DNA of 21,089 bases from the NCBI GenBank assembly GCA_020650975.1, contig JAIPMN010004640.1:1-21089 (forward strand). The letters are read 5' to 3'. Below are positions 9,553-20,657 of this stretch, one piece after another; position 1 is the stretch's first letter, and every line of letters begins with the position of its first letter. The stretch comes from Apostichopus californicus. Taxonomy: Eukaryota > Echinodermata > Holothuroidea > Aspidochirotida > Stichopodidae. Both the position numbers and the translations under genes were made by a program. The notes under the pieces were generated by a model, which had not been told where the DNA came from, searched no databases, and was given only the letters and a program-made list of their open reading frames with translations.

Positions 9553-12500
9553 ACACCAGCCCTTCCCTCTTTGAGATGAAGAAAGGAAAACGAAAATTGA
9601 AAACGAAAAAAAAAAACCCAACAACAAGGAAGAAGAAACAATGAAGAAGAAACAAGGAAGAAGTCAAAGATTATTATTTTTTCCACATGTATATTGAGCC
9701 TGTCTTCAAGCATTAAAAGTAAAGTTATATTTTCCCCCCAAACCAGTGTTTTTCACCAATTGGTTACTATGGAGACTGCATACTGCAAATAGTCATATTT
9801 CCTGGAAGTGTATAAGCTTATTGCAAAATAGTCCTCCAAATTTGGAAAATTTACAACCGTCCTACAGTTATAACTTCCTGAACGTCACGCCATGTGCCAA
9901 AAGCCTGTCTGAAGCGAGAGGTAAAGTTTTTTTTACCAAAGTTCCACTTGATTTCGCTAAAATAGAAGTAAAAAAAAATATCGTTAACTTTTCCTCGAGA
10001 AATCCTTTCCAGCATTCTCCAAAAGTCTTCCGCAACAAGTAGTTCCGATTATTTGCCCTATTCGTGGTTTTTGTTTACTTGTTTGTTGTTGTTGTGTTGT
10101 TATTGAAACAAGTTGAAAAAGTTAGTATTTTTTGTGGTAGTGGAAACACTAACCAATTAACATGTCTTTGAAGAAAGCAGGAGCTTAGAAGAATTGAATA
10201 ACTTCCTGTTAGCTAAAACTGTTTCCGTGTCCGGACGGTGCGGCCACAATTTGGGTCGCAAAGATGCTCAACTTACGACTTACGACTATACGGAAACTGA
10301 ATTTCCTGAGATGGTTCCTCAACGCAAGTATCCACATAGACTTTATACCCATATAAAATACTGGCCAGGAACATCCGTTAATGATGTGCGAAAACTTATT
10401 ATATTTTCTTCAAGTCATGCATCCGTTTGCGTTTATACGCGAATTTCCGACTTTTTTCACCCAATCTTGAACTTATTACTCGTAAAATAAGACTACGTTG
10501 GAATTGATCAAAAATTGATTATTTATGGATTCCGGCCAAGCGATTCGGTCCATCCCAATTCCACCGACTTTTTGAACATTTTTTATAGCCAAAACAACAA
10601 CAACAAACAAATCGCTATGGGTCATGACTTTTATTATTTCATGTTTACTTTGTCAAATGAAGCGTAAACTATAATTGAAACTTATGAACCCACTCCAAGT
10701 CGTGTGGGATTTTCTATTTTACATCGTACGCTTTTCTATTTCTGTTTACCTTAATAAACACACATATATATATGCAAGAGGATAATCAGTGAGGTCAACA
10801 ATGATCATTTTCCGATTCGATTTGTCATATAGGAAACTATGCAAATATTTATCGTTGCTGTGGTTCCACGACAGATTCTCATGCGAGACTATATAGGAAG
10901 TACTTGAAAAGTCCAACGAGTTCATCATTGTAACCTCTCAATTCCAGAGACTAAAATGTTCGTGCAAGCCTAGTCCTATTTATTAACTCGACTGAATAAT
11001 CTGAGAAGATACATAGATGGTAACATCAGGGTATATCATGGATATATTTGGGCACCAGAAATGATCCTAAGACGTGTACCAACTTTAAGTTCTAATGCAT
11101 GTAGTATGAAAAGTCTAAAGTGTCGTTCTACATCACGGTGGAACAAGCTATCCTTAATATACTCTTAAAGCCAAACCTTCACTGCCTTCAGTCAGGAGAC
11201 AGGGGGTGGTGGTGGGAGTGGGAGTGCATGGTGGTGGGAGTGGGGGTGCATGGTGGTGGGAGTGGGAGTAGGAGTTGGAGGTTGTTTATCTGTTTATTAT
11301 TAGTGTATCTGATTCTTTCGCTTCTTCGTTCTGTTGTGTTTTCCATTCAGGGAGGATTCTAGTTGTTAAAAATTCAAAGCTCTCTAAGTTTACTTTTTTT
11401 CACTTTTCGTATAACTTGTACTTTTCATACCAACTCAGTCACTCTATACTCTAACTGTGATAAATCAAGTGAATGAATGACTGAATGAATTAATGACGAA
11501 TTACATTGTGAAGACACGAGCCTTTACATCAGGCGGATTCTCTCGGCCCACCTCTGGCCTTTTCTGAGGAAAAATATCAATATCATTGAAAAATATAAGT
11601 CTAGCGAAATTTTGTGAAAGAAAATAATCGTTGCTGATTTTTTTTCATAGGAAAGTCCCAGGAACTGAACCCACAAGAGGACTTTAGTATCAAATCCTTT
11701 CATGAGGTTTGTAATAAATTATGAACATATCAGGGCCTTTTAACTGTACATCCACATGCGATGTTTCGTTAAGATGGTATATTAAGAGTCTTATCGCTAC
11801 GTTTTTCTTATACGTTTTAAGCCAAACAGAACTGAGAGATTTTCTGCATGGAAATGTTGTCCCTTTTTATCATTGTACCACCAACATTTGAAACAGAGAT
11901 ACCAACCAATCAGAGTGCATCATACGACATAACTATTGTTTACTTCCTGGCCCCATAACTTCACAATTAGATATATATGCTGTCAATTACTTCTCTCAAA
12001 AGGTCCTATAGAGACATCATCATACACCCCAGTCAAAAGACATGTAGATATCTTGCATAACGCTCTCATGCGTCAAGTTCAACCTGACAACAAATCGTCT
12101 TTTAACTTTGAGAAAAGAAGAAAGAAAGAAAGAAGAGAAGAGAAAAGAACAAAACTTGGTAAGACTAAAGATAGATGTGAAAGAAGACCTGAACTGCTAT
12201 CATGCTGTTACACATTCTTGCCTCTCGCTTTTTAACACCTGGAGTCGACCCAGAAATCCTGGGATCCCTTGGCGCCAATTAAAGCACTGCGTGTCCGTTC
12301 TATCGTACATAATGTATATGTGAACAGGACTAGTTCAGGATCATTGTCAGAACACGAAGGTCTCAATCTTAATTAGTCCACCTAAAACTTGACACGAAAA
12401 CTGGGAAGAAGAGGGAACCTGTATAGATATATATATACCCTCAACAAATCCCCTGGTTGAAGTAACGTCAGCCAAATGCTTGTCATATGTAGAGCAAACA

Positions 12501-13476
12501 ATATAAAGAACCATTACTATATCTATATCATCTATTAACTCCTATTGAATTATTCTTGAATTCTTTTGTATGTCTTTAATATCTCGTACGCATTCCTTTG
12601 GGGTTCTCCCTACTGCTGATGTGCAATGTAAGCCGAGCTGTAAGTCTTCGAGTCTGTTTTGGGGTCCCCACCTGTGTCAGGTATTTGCACTTTTTGAACC
12701 CCCTTCTGCATCTTGGTAACCACAAACCTCGCCGTTATTTCGATGATAAGATTCCATACACTGATTCCACCTATATAGTGTCTGCCTGGGCTTTATATCT
12801 CATTGTAAGAAGAAAAATTTTAACCTTTAATTTTCACCCATGCAGCGATGTCACTAGGAACTTTGGAACTTGTTGAAGGCCTAAATGCTCACGAAGCCTT
12901 CTTTTAAGCAGAGATTTATTTTATCACTGAGAGAAAAACCCTGTTTTCAAGATGAGATGGCCATAATTTTCATTATATTCTGAAGTTCTCTGCACATCTT
13001 GAGAAACAAAGCAAATTAAGAAAGTTAAATCGCACTCGACACTGCCTCTTGCTATGGATAGATTATGCATACCGAACTAAATATCTCCCAAAAGTTAAAT
13101 TTAAAATAAATGTCATTCACAAAAAATGTTATCAATTCAGGCACTTAAAACGCCGCTGTTACTCTGTAATGCGATTTATTCTGACAAGTATGCTGTATCA
13201 GTGCTTATAATTACTGATAATCCTAGTAACTCTAGACGAGGAAAGAAAATGAATGAAAAAATATATATATATATAACTTTGCTCTAGCAATGTTATAGTG
13301 TGTTAGCCTAAGTGACGATGGAAGTATTGCGTGAGAAGGAAAAGGTCACACACAAAAACAGAGAGATCTGGAAATTCCCGCACTACCATCTCTTACGTCC
13401 TTGAAGAGAAAAAGATGTTCCATCTACAGTTAGTTGATGGACATACTGAACCATCAAACCTTAATCATATTCAATC
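9553..13476. other. Non-coding stretch with purine-rich and minisatellite patches
   Basis: There is no supported gene. Purine-rich runs lie at 9577-9668 and 12109-12150. A GTT-rich run near 10081-10098 faces an AAC-rich run near 10591-10612. The frame at 10194-10490 is the least repetitive of the open frames here, but I see no signal peptide, domain or splice evidence in it. An (AT)n patch lies at 13259-13275. Confidence 0.45.
11201..11280 (+). repeat. G-rich minisatellite, ~22-bp unit
   Basis: About three copies of GGTGGTGGGAGTGGGAGTGC-like units, separated by AT and decaying into GGAGTAGGAGTTGGAG. The Trp/Gly/Val-rich frame across it is simply the translated repeat. Confidence 0.7.
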
Positions 13477-13849
13477 AATGCTTTCTTAAGTCTGTAGTAC
13501 TTGATACATGAGTTTAGAAGCAAACAGCAATATTTCCTTAGTCTGATGTAGTTGTTACATGAGTTTAGAAGCAAACATCAATGTTTCCTAGTACTTGTCA
13601 CATGAGTTTAGAAGCAAACATCAATGTTTCCTAGTACTTGTTACATGAGTTTAGAAGCAAACATCAATGTTTCTTAAGTCTGAAGTACTTGTTACACGAG
13701 TTTAGAAGCAAACATCAATGTTTCCTAAGTCTGAAGTACTTGTTACATGAGTTTAAAAGCAAACATCAATGTTTCCTAGTACTTGTTACATGAGTTTAGA
13801 AGCAAACATGAATGTTTTCTAAGTCTGAAGTACTAGTTACATGAGTTTA
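13477..13849 (+). repeat. Minisatellite of mixed 51-bp and 43-bp units (7 full copies)
   Basis: Each unit starts GTACTTGTTACATGAGTTTA and continues through AGAAGCAAACATCAATGTTT. Unit starts are 13497, 13548, 13591, 13634, 13685, 13736, 13779 and 13830 (partial). This gives lengths 51, 43, 43, 51, 51, 43 and 51. A partial copy precedes 13497. Short units lack the 8 bases AAGTCTGA, consistent with slippage between the two AGT-containing stretches that flank them. The copies are otherwise very similar, so the array is fairly young or homogenised. Confidence 0.9.
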
Positions 13850-14092
13850 TTATTACGATATAACCGTTGTGTACAGGGCTATAAAATAAGTACGCAATAT
13901 CATCGACTGTGTAAAATCTTTACAAAGTTGATGTATGATGTGATCAGAACCGCGCTTGATAATGCAATATTCGGCTGAATGGGAAGGAAATTGGATGGAT
14001 GTATATCTGCAGCGGGATTTGATGGTGCATCGTTGTATTCATAGGATATTTCTATCATTCCACTATTCATTCTACACTGGTAGACCATTTTG

Positions 14093-14413
14093 AGAGCATG
14101 GTGGCCAATTGGCTAAGGCGTCGGACTCGTGATCCAAGGATTGCTGGTTCGATTCCTGCCTAGTTCATTACGTTGTGTCCTTGGGCAAGATGCTTTATCT
14201 CACTTGCCTCTCTCCATGCACCCAGGGATTAAATGGGTACCTGTGAGGTAACTCGTCATTGGGCGCAGTATATAACTGCTGCCGACTGGAGGGATTGTCT
14301 CTGGGACATATTATAGTCATTGACCAGGGCGTAATATGACGTCTGTAAAGGTTTTGAAACATATCGCTGGTATAAAGCGCTATATAAATCGAAAATTATT
14401 ATTTATTATTATT
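14093..14413 (+). mobile_element. tRNA-derived SINE, apparently near full length
   Basis: The head is tRNA-like, with a Pol III A box TGGCTAAGGCG at 14110-14120 and a perfect B box GGTTCGATTCC at 14146-14156. The anticodon-loop position reads CGT, hinting at a Thr-type ancestor, though decay makes this uncertain. The body (TTGGGCAAG...CTTGCCTCTC...TAAATGGGTACCTG) loosely recalls MIR/CORE-like SINE bodies. The 3' end has TATAAAGCGCTATATAAAT followed by TTATT repeats. ATTTTG occurs on both sides (14087-14092 and 14411-14416), a possible 6-bp target duplication. It is presumably moved by a LINE elsewhere in the genome. Confidence 0.85.
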
Positions 14414-14966
14414 TTGTGGACCGGAAGAGTGACTAAGTATAATTATCACTATTTCGTCATATATGTATACACGTGACGGTTATTGCATGCCAAAGCAATA
14501 TCTATCTTGGAAGCGATTAAAAAGAATCGTATACCCAACTTCATATGCTAACCTCGTTCTTCAAGCAATAACCATATAAGTAAAGAAACCGTAGATTTCT
14601 ATCTTTAGTAGATGTAGTATTTAAAGAGATTCTGTCATGTGTCAACCTCTGAGGTGTGTCACAGAATTTGACTTTTATTGATATTTAACAAAGTAATATG
14701 GTTGTTCATTTCCGTTGGTTTGCCCGTGGTTCATTTCATTTGGATGAAAACAAATTACTTTCTTACAGTGAATCGGATCTGCTCTAGTTAGTTTATAAGG
14801 TTCATGCAGGAAGGGGGGGGGGGGGTGAATATATTCTGTATTTTTGTGTTGTTATTGTTCTTACCGCGTCAAGACAGGTATACGAAGTGTGATAAAAGGT
14901 CACAACAGTCGTTATATGTTGTAAAATACCTCCTGCAGTTTCGCATGGTAACTCCTCTTATAGCCT

Positions 14967-14968
<2 letters not shown>

Positions 14969-14994
<26 letters not shown>
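14969..14994 (+). repeat. (AT)n microsatellite
   Basis: An uninterrupted AT alternation of about 13 units. Confidence 0.9.
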
Positions 14995-15000
<6 letters not shown>

Positions 15001-15253
15001 CGATAGGCTAGAAGTTAGGTTATATTTATACTTAGTTCTATTTCAGTGCATTCTAGGATTTGAATTATGACTAAAAAACTAAGTTTCTCATGAGAGATAC
15101 TTAGCCTTGTGATTTCGCAGAAAGTGCTAAATATGACATCCTCGTCAAACATCAAAGGCTTGCGGGGTTTAATTCAAGGAGATTGAGAAACAGAAGGTGT
15201 GAGGAATTGTCCTAGGGGTGACAAAGCAACGAAAGGTGATAGTTCTCATATAC

Positions 15254-15362
15254 CGTAGTATATATGTATATACGCTGATATGGTATATTTTGCTTTCTTA
15301 ATTAAACGACGCGTACTGAATATATATTGCAAGTGAAGTATACGATATATATATACTACATT
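15254..15362. repeat. AT-rich inverted repeat, ~110 bp
   Basis: The left arm GTAGTATATATGTATATACG (from 15254) is mirrored by GTATACGATATATATATACT plus AC ending near 15361. This gives about 11 exact terminal bases and a looser inner match. It could be a tiny foldback element, or chance in AT-rich DNA. Confidence 0.35.
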
Positions 15363-17362
15363 GTATTTCTTTAGGTGCGAACAATTGAAGCGCAAACTTC
15401 ATATTTTACATGAATGATCTTAGAAAGAACTTAGAGCGTTTTCTCGTTGACTTTATATACTAGAGGACCTATAAGAGGTTGAACGGCTCTAGGGAATTCC
15501 GGTATATACTATACAAGTGCGGAAAAACGGAAATGAATTAAAGTGTTAAGGAAAACGGTATTCATTTTGTTCCCATATTTTGACAGGAGATTCAAACATT
15601 TTATAGTTAATTGAATTCGCGTTCCTCGGAGCCGCCGAGCTTTCTTTCATTGGTTCTCGCCTATACTGCTAGACCTAAGAGGAAGGTTTTTTCAAGTGAC
15701 TTGTTCATGACTTAATGTCATCCCTATAACGTTTTGAGAGAAACCATTAGGGCAATAAAATCTGTTTCAAAATGACTAATAAGCAAAACTAACATTGTTT
15801 ATGTAAAAATCAGGGGCAATCTTTATAAAAAGAAGAAACGAACTTGATAAATATGGTATATATAATCGTGAGGTACATGATGTAAGGATTGGTATACTTT
15901 ACATAGATCATAAGTCAATATCAACAAAATCTATGTGACAAGTTGTCTTACATATTTTAAAGTCAAACGATGCTTACAAATATCTCTCTCGAAGACAATT
16001 CAAAGACTCTCAGTATAGCCTATATGGGTTATGACAACATACATGTATATACACGAAAATACACATTGTAACATAAAATGTATAGCTTTATAGGAAGTAT
16101 ACAACGTATATAACATCTCTTTGATCTATGTTTAAGGCAGTTGATTTATGCTTACAAAACCTGATATCGATGCATTGCAACATCACTGCGAATTGGCTAA
16201 ACACACATGAACTCTTTACATATAGGCAACCAACACCCTCAATAGAGATTCTCACCTTCACCTTCTTGGCGACCCTCCTGTGGCGAATTTTGTTGCCCGG
16301 GAAGCGAGTCTATAGGGGACGGAGGTAACCCTTACCCTTTGAGATATATATGATGAAAGGTACTCAGTTGCGAGTTGGTGATATATTTGCAACTTTTGAA
16401 GTAATTTTTGGTCGTGATTTTTCCACCCCCCCCCCCTACAAATATAGGCATTTGTTTTGATCGACCAAGTTTGAATAACAGGGCGTTATGCATTCAATTC
16501 GTTGCTCTTAGTAAGCAAATTTAAAACCGAAGGTCCATAACAAAAGATAAATTTAATGTGATTTTTAGTCTTACTACTGTGGTCTTTTAGTCAGCAACTC
16601 ATTCATTTGTTCGTATTGAGTCTAATTGTAGAATTTTCAGAGTAACTGGTTCATCATATGGCATTACTAGCTATAGCATAAGATTCCAACTTGTGAGACT
16701 TAATTGAGACAGCTGTATTATAGCTTTGGTGATTTCACCATTAAATTATAATAAATAAATAAAAGGTTATTGGGGTCAGTGAACACTCAACAGTGAACTC
16801 TATCAATAATGACATCGATTTATCGTTAATAAGAAGGTTACTATATTTACTAATACTCCTATGCTCATAAGAACCAGTATCATCGGCGATACTATGATTT
16901 GGCAATTTTTTTTTTTGGGGGGGGGGGCGGTAAATATGACTCTGTCAGATAGGCTATACTAGAGATGTTGTAACACCGTGTAATTATAACGACCATGCTT
17001 ACACACTGCTGGTGTAATCGACAACGGGACAGCTGCAACTTCCGTTCCATAATTTGTGACAAAATCACTGATGACGTCATCCCTACATATTTCCAAACTT
17101 TGGTAGTAAGTATTGCAAGACGTAATGACAGATGTTGTTTTAGTAATAGATTCTTTTTTTGTTTTCTGTCTTTTGTTGTGTGTGTGAATCCGTTGCTTAG
17201 GAGTATATTGCTCAAGCTATTGTCAATGCCATTTGCCTTCTTTCTCTTTCTGCGCAACCACCTGGAACGTCACAATTATTTGGGGAAAAAAAAGCTTCCG
17301 AAACAATAACATTTTTTACTAGTCATCGCGAGGTCATTTCATTTGTTTTATTCTCAACAAAA

Positions 17363-17758
17363 ATGGGGGCAAAAATACAAACGTCTGGAATTTTCAAGCC
17401 AACAAAAACTGGCGATAGCAAAATGGCGGGCGTTGGCCGCAAGGTGGTTTACCTAAACACAACTGAAAATAGCTCAAGATACGTGGTTTTCACACCCCGG
17501 CGAAGTTCTTATAAGGGCATCTCCAAAGAAGGTATACCAACCCTATGACTACTACATTCTAGAATGTTAGCTGAAAGGAAGGAACTTCCAAGACTGACTC
17601 TACTGGAGTCTCCCAGTGGAAACTTCCTGAACGCAAACTTACAGCGTGTTACAAGTTTTTGATCAATATTTACAAATGGCGACGTGAGAAAAGAAGATGA
17701 TGGAAGCAGAAAAGAAGAATTAGAAGAAGTCAATAACCTCATTTCGAAAATAAAATGA
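17363..17758 (+). pseudogene. Coding-like 132-codon frame with two internal TGA codons (unidentified)
   Basis: One reading frame runs from ATG (17363) to TGA (17756-17758), broken only by TGA at 17546-17548 and 17660-17662. All three parts look protein-like. The first is hydrophilic and ends ...FTPRRSSYKGISKEG. The second contains M-L-A-E-R-K-E-L-P-R-L-T-L-L-E-S. The third is charged and possibly coiled-coil (EDDGSRKEELEEVNNLISKIK region). AATAAA follows at about 17749 and again near 17812. I recognise no family. The pattern fits a recently disabled gene or retrocopy whose CGA (or similar) codons became TGA. No poly-A tail is visible. A real gene with unusual splicing is possible, but the only nearby GT-AG pair would give an implausible 31-nt intron that breaks the frame. 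Confidence 0.4.
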
Positions 17759-17811
17759 ATGAACTAAGTGTCAATGACTTGTGTGTCAAGTTTGTAAGTT
17801 CAAACGTTGAA

Positions 17812-17817
17812 AAATAA
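17812..17817 (+). terminator. Poly-A signal AATAAA downstream of the coding-like frame
   Basis: A canonical hexamer about 55 nt after the final TGA, where a 3' UTR end could fall. A second AATAAA overlaps the last codons near 17748-17753. Confidence 0.3.
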
Positions 17818-17956
17818 AACATATAGCAGTCAACATTTTTAGAGACACAATAACATTCTATAGTGTCATGCAAGGTCAATTGCACATTGTTGACGAAATA
17901 TTGAAATGAACATTGTAGAATTTATTTTAAAGGATCTGAAAACACACCATGCAACT

Positions 17957-18552
17957 GGGGGAAATTCCACGAGACCGAAGGTCCGCTAGACCGAATTTCC
18001 GCGAACCGATGGTCCGCGAGACCGATGGTCTATGGATGGTCCATCGATAGGCGTAAAAAGACTTTTTCATTAGAGGGGCTTCGGAGGGAGGTTGACAAGG
18101 TGGAGGTGTGGAGGGGGTCAATATTGTTTAAAATAGGGTATCGCTATATCTAATTATTAACTTTATAAATATTGTATTCGAACATTTCATTTGGGGGAGC
18201 AGGGGGGGCGAGACTTTTAAGAGCGGGGCTTTCGCCCCCTGCAACCCTCTGGTTACGCCACTGGTGGAGCCCTAATATCAATGCAGCCCCTTGCGCAAGT
18301 CACTGGTATCCACTATTAACAGAAATAGCTGTAAATTTTTTTTAATTACGCGCATTATCAACGTAATATTAATGATAGTAATATTTGTCTTACCACCATT
18401 ATAAGCCAAGTAATAGTTTCGGTTTCGCGTGGCCTAGTAATAGTTTCGGTCTCGCGACCTTCGGTTTCGCGGCCTCGGTCTCAAAGACCTTCGGTGTCGC
18501 GGACTTTTTTTTAATTTCGGTCTCGCGGACCTTCGGTCTCCTGGCCTGTAAC
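17957..18552. mobile_element. 596-bp element with ends made of GGTCTCGCGGACC-type repeats
   Basis: Both ends carry arrays of a GGTCTCGCGGACC / ACCGAAGGTCCGC theme in opposite orientation, about 17960-18045 on the left and about 18416-18545 on the right. The whole is bracketed by the 10-bp direct repeat CCATGCAACT (17947-17956 and 18553-18562), which suggests an 8-10 bp target duplication. The inverted termini share GAGACCGAAGGTCCGC. The centre contains a G-rich segment, a GGGGC-TTTC-GCCCC hairpin (18225-18238) and a hAT-like end at 18247-18263. This suggests a non-autonomous transposon, perhaps composite. No transposase is present. Confidence 0.6.
18247..18263 (+). mobile_element. Orphan hAT-like right terminus inside the larger element
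   Basis: CTCTGGTTACGCCACTG matches the right end of the 19940-20300 element (CTCTGGTTACGTCCCTG) at 15 of 17 positions. No matching left end with a target duplication is visible nearby, so it is either a truncated nested copy or part of the larger element's own structure. Confidence 0.4.
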
Positions 18553-18631
18553 CCATGCAACTATACTATGCACCGACCACAAATTTCCTTACACTCATCG
18601 CCCCAATGATCAAATATTCAACGTGTAAGGT

Positions 18632-18661
18632 ATACCGGAAAATACCGTAAAATACCGTAAA
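18632..18661 (+). repeat. Three tandem 10-bp units (ATACCGTAAA)
   Basis: ATACCGGAAA is followed by two ATACCGTAAA copies. Small array of no assigned role. Confidence 0.8.
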
Positions 18662-19709
18662 ATCTTGAAGTCTTTCAGTCGAATTTGGACCAGTCCCTGA
18701 CAAAAAGCAAAAAAAAAAAGATCAGATTCCGCGGAATACGAAATTTCTTCCTGTTCCTCTTTCGGAAAATTGTCACAAACTGAATAATCGCAAACAATAG
18801 CGTCAAATTAAAGGGGAAAAAACATTTTCCGACGACATATACAGGAAGAAAATAAGGAAGACGTATGCTATGCACTGTTAGATAATACTATAAGCAATAA
18901 TAAATAATCATAATAAGCATTTTTCTATAAACTTGATTTTGTTCTGAAAGAATAGCTCGCAGTCCTTTTGTATATACAGCGAAATGGTAAAATACAAGCA
19001 CTTTTTAGAGCATTTACTCTTACATGCAGTAGCTGTGGGAATAATTGTTCGCTTTAAGTGTTGAAATTCACTCATCAAATAATATCAAATATCAAATAAA
19101 AAAAACAGCGCGATCGCTCAGTACAGCGCGAGCAAAGATTTTGAACGATTCTGATAAACTAAGTCAAATTAAATAAGCCATTTCCTACTAAAACAGGAAA
19201 ACATTGTAAATATTATCCTCATTTCATGGTTTTTGCAATTAGGTAAACAGCGTGATCCTCGCCAAAATAGATCATTGAATTCAAGGGCATGCGACCAGGG
19301 GTGCACCATACAAAATGACACCAACAGGTGGTGAAACATTTGCGGAAAATTATAAAGTTCATCGTAGGAAATTTTGAACTCAATATATACGAATAAGAGC
19401 GTATACAACCTTACAACATGTATGAATTAGTTCCCTCACTGTAACCAACGGTAGGTATCGATTGTTTATTATAGTTGTTAAAAGAATATTTCCTTTATTT
19501 TACTGTTTTTTCGCCTTCCATTTTTGCTTTCTTTTCATTTTCTGCCTTCAGATTTGGAGATATCGAAATGTATTTTGTCTACATGACTGCAGATTTTCTT
19601 ATATAGGTTAATATAGGCTACACTGTTGGTAACTGACCTTACCTGCAAAACCCACACTAATACAAATTTTACCTTAAAAATATCATATAAATGTGATTGT
19701 TTTCTTGTT

Positions 19710-19730
19710 ATAAGGTATGCACCACATGCC
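19710..19730 (+). repeat. Dispersed ATAAGGTRTRCACC motif, copy A
   Basis: ATAAGGTATGCACCACATGC plus C matches the copy at 20658-20688 at 19 of 21 positions; both differences are transitions. Confidence 0.5.
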
Positions 19731-19939
19731 AAGATACACATAAACATTAATAAGTATATGACAATATACCATTAACTTGAATGACAGTTATAAACACTGC
19801 TGTATACACCTGCGGTTTCATATTTAGATCTATACGCCAAGTATATATGTATTACGTTCACTGCATGTTTAGTCCAGTTACCTCTATACTAACATGTAGC
19901 CTAGGTGTATCATCTATTTTCAACATTATAAGGTATACA

Positions 19940-20300
19940 CAGGGAAGTAGCCAGAAATTTGAAAGGAAGGGGTGGGGGCAGAATTTTAAAAGGGGCATTT
20001 CTCACTAAGGGACCATTATCACACTTAACAGAGTGCCATTATGTACAAAGAAAATGTTTGCCCAAAATGCCTCCCACGTTGCAAGAAATAAACAACAATA
20101 AGAGTATTGTATATTACGTAGCAGACGAACTTTCAGGGGAAAGATTGAGAAGGATCGCTTAGCTTCCTTCAACCTGAAAAGAGGGCTTTAACGATATTTC
20201 CTGCTTTTAGTTAAATTTTATATTTCGGTGTACTCATTGGGGTGGGGTGGGGTGGGGTGGGGAGCTATCGTTCCCATTGCTCCCTCTGGTTACGTCCCTG
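19940..20300 (+). mobile_element. hAT-like MITE (361 bp) with perfect 8-bp target duplication
   Basis: Terminal inverted repeats CAGGGAAGTAGCCAGAA and (read inverted from the right) CAGGGACGTAACCAGAG agree at 14 of 17 positions. The flanks carry an exact 8-bp duplication, GGTATACA, at 19932-19939 and 20301-20308. CAGGG-type ends plus an 8-bp duplication are hallmarks of the hAT superfamily. The interior has a G-rich left part and a (GGGGT)n tract but no transposase, so it must be moved in trans. Short frames overlapping it (19781-20583) are not genes. Confidence 0.82.
20239..20262 (+). repeat. (GGGGT)n tract inside the MITE
   Basis: About five G4 runs at 5-bp spacing, which could form a G-quadruplex on the plus strand. 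Confidence 0.75.
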
Positions 20301-20657
20301 GGTATACATCGCACACCCATCGGCAATTTACACTCCGTGGCGGGCCAGATTGGGCCCTGGGAACAGTTATGTCAAAAAAAAACATTTTGAAATCTTAATT
20401 TCCCGAGAATTCATTATTGTTTTACGCGGTACTTTAAGCGATATACTCAGATCCCTTCTCCACCTACTCGTCAGGCTTACATATACAATAACGTTACACT
20501 CAATGTTAGTATTGCTGCTTAGGCCTCAGTTTCATGTGAGGAATCATATACGGGGGATATTATTTATCCCGCCATCACTGTGAACTAGTATGTTATAGAC
20601 AATGCGTGTGTAGTAAATGCCCTATGACGGTACCAGAGGTTTATGCACTACTGTAGT

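Larger units (their letters stand above)
14414..17362. other. Non-coding stretch with AT microsatellite and homopolymers
   Basis: No supported gene. It includes poly-G at about 14813-14825, (AT)n at 14969-14994, an AT-rich inverted repeat around 15254-15362, poly-C at about 16427-16436 and a T-run/G-run junction near 16906-16927. AATAAATAAATAAA lies near 16751-16765. A CRE-like palindrome sits at 17069-17083. Frames at 16128-16328 and 16995-17309 show no family features. Confidence 0.45.
18563..19939. other. Non-coding stretch
   Basis: AT-rich sequence without a supported gene. Two near-repeats of ACAGCGCGA lie at 19108-19130, the first containing the palindrome GCGATCGC. A copy of an ATAAGGTATGCACC motif is at 19710-19730. 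The minus-strand frame at 19408-19169 and others have no recognisable features. Confidence 0.45.

Noticed and set aside
9746-10042. Plus-strand frame with a GAGAGGTAAAG donor-like site
   Set aside because: No acceptor, partner exon or recognisable motif. Composition is not clearly coding.
10194-10490. Plus-strand frame of non-repetitive composition
   Set aside because: No family resemblance or splice support. Another frame in the same stretch looks equally open.
10081-10612. GTT-rich and AAC-rich runs as terminal inverted repeats of an element
   Set aside because: Similarity is limited to simple sequence, and no target duplication flanks them.
14093-14165. Functional tRNA gene
   Set aside because: The acceptor and anticodon stems are imperfect, and it continues into a SINE body and tail.
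17363-17830. Selenoprotein explanation for the in-frame TGA codons
   Set aside because: I could not find a convincing SECIS core with correct spacing downstream, and decay is simpler.
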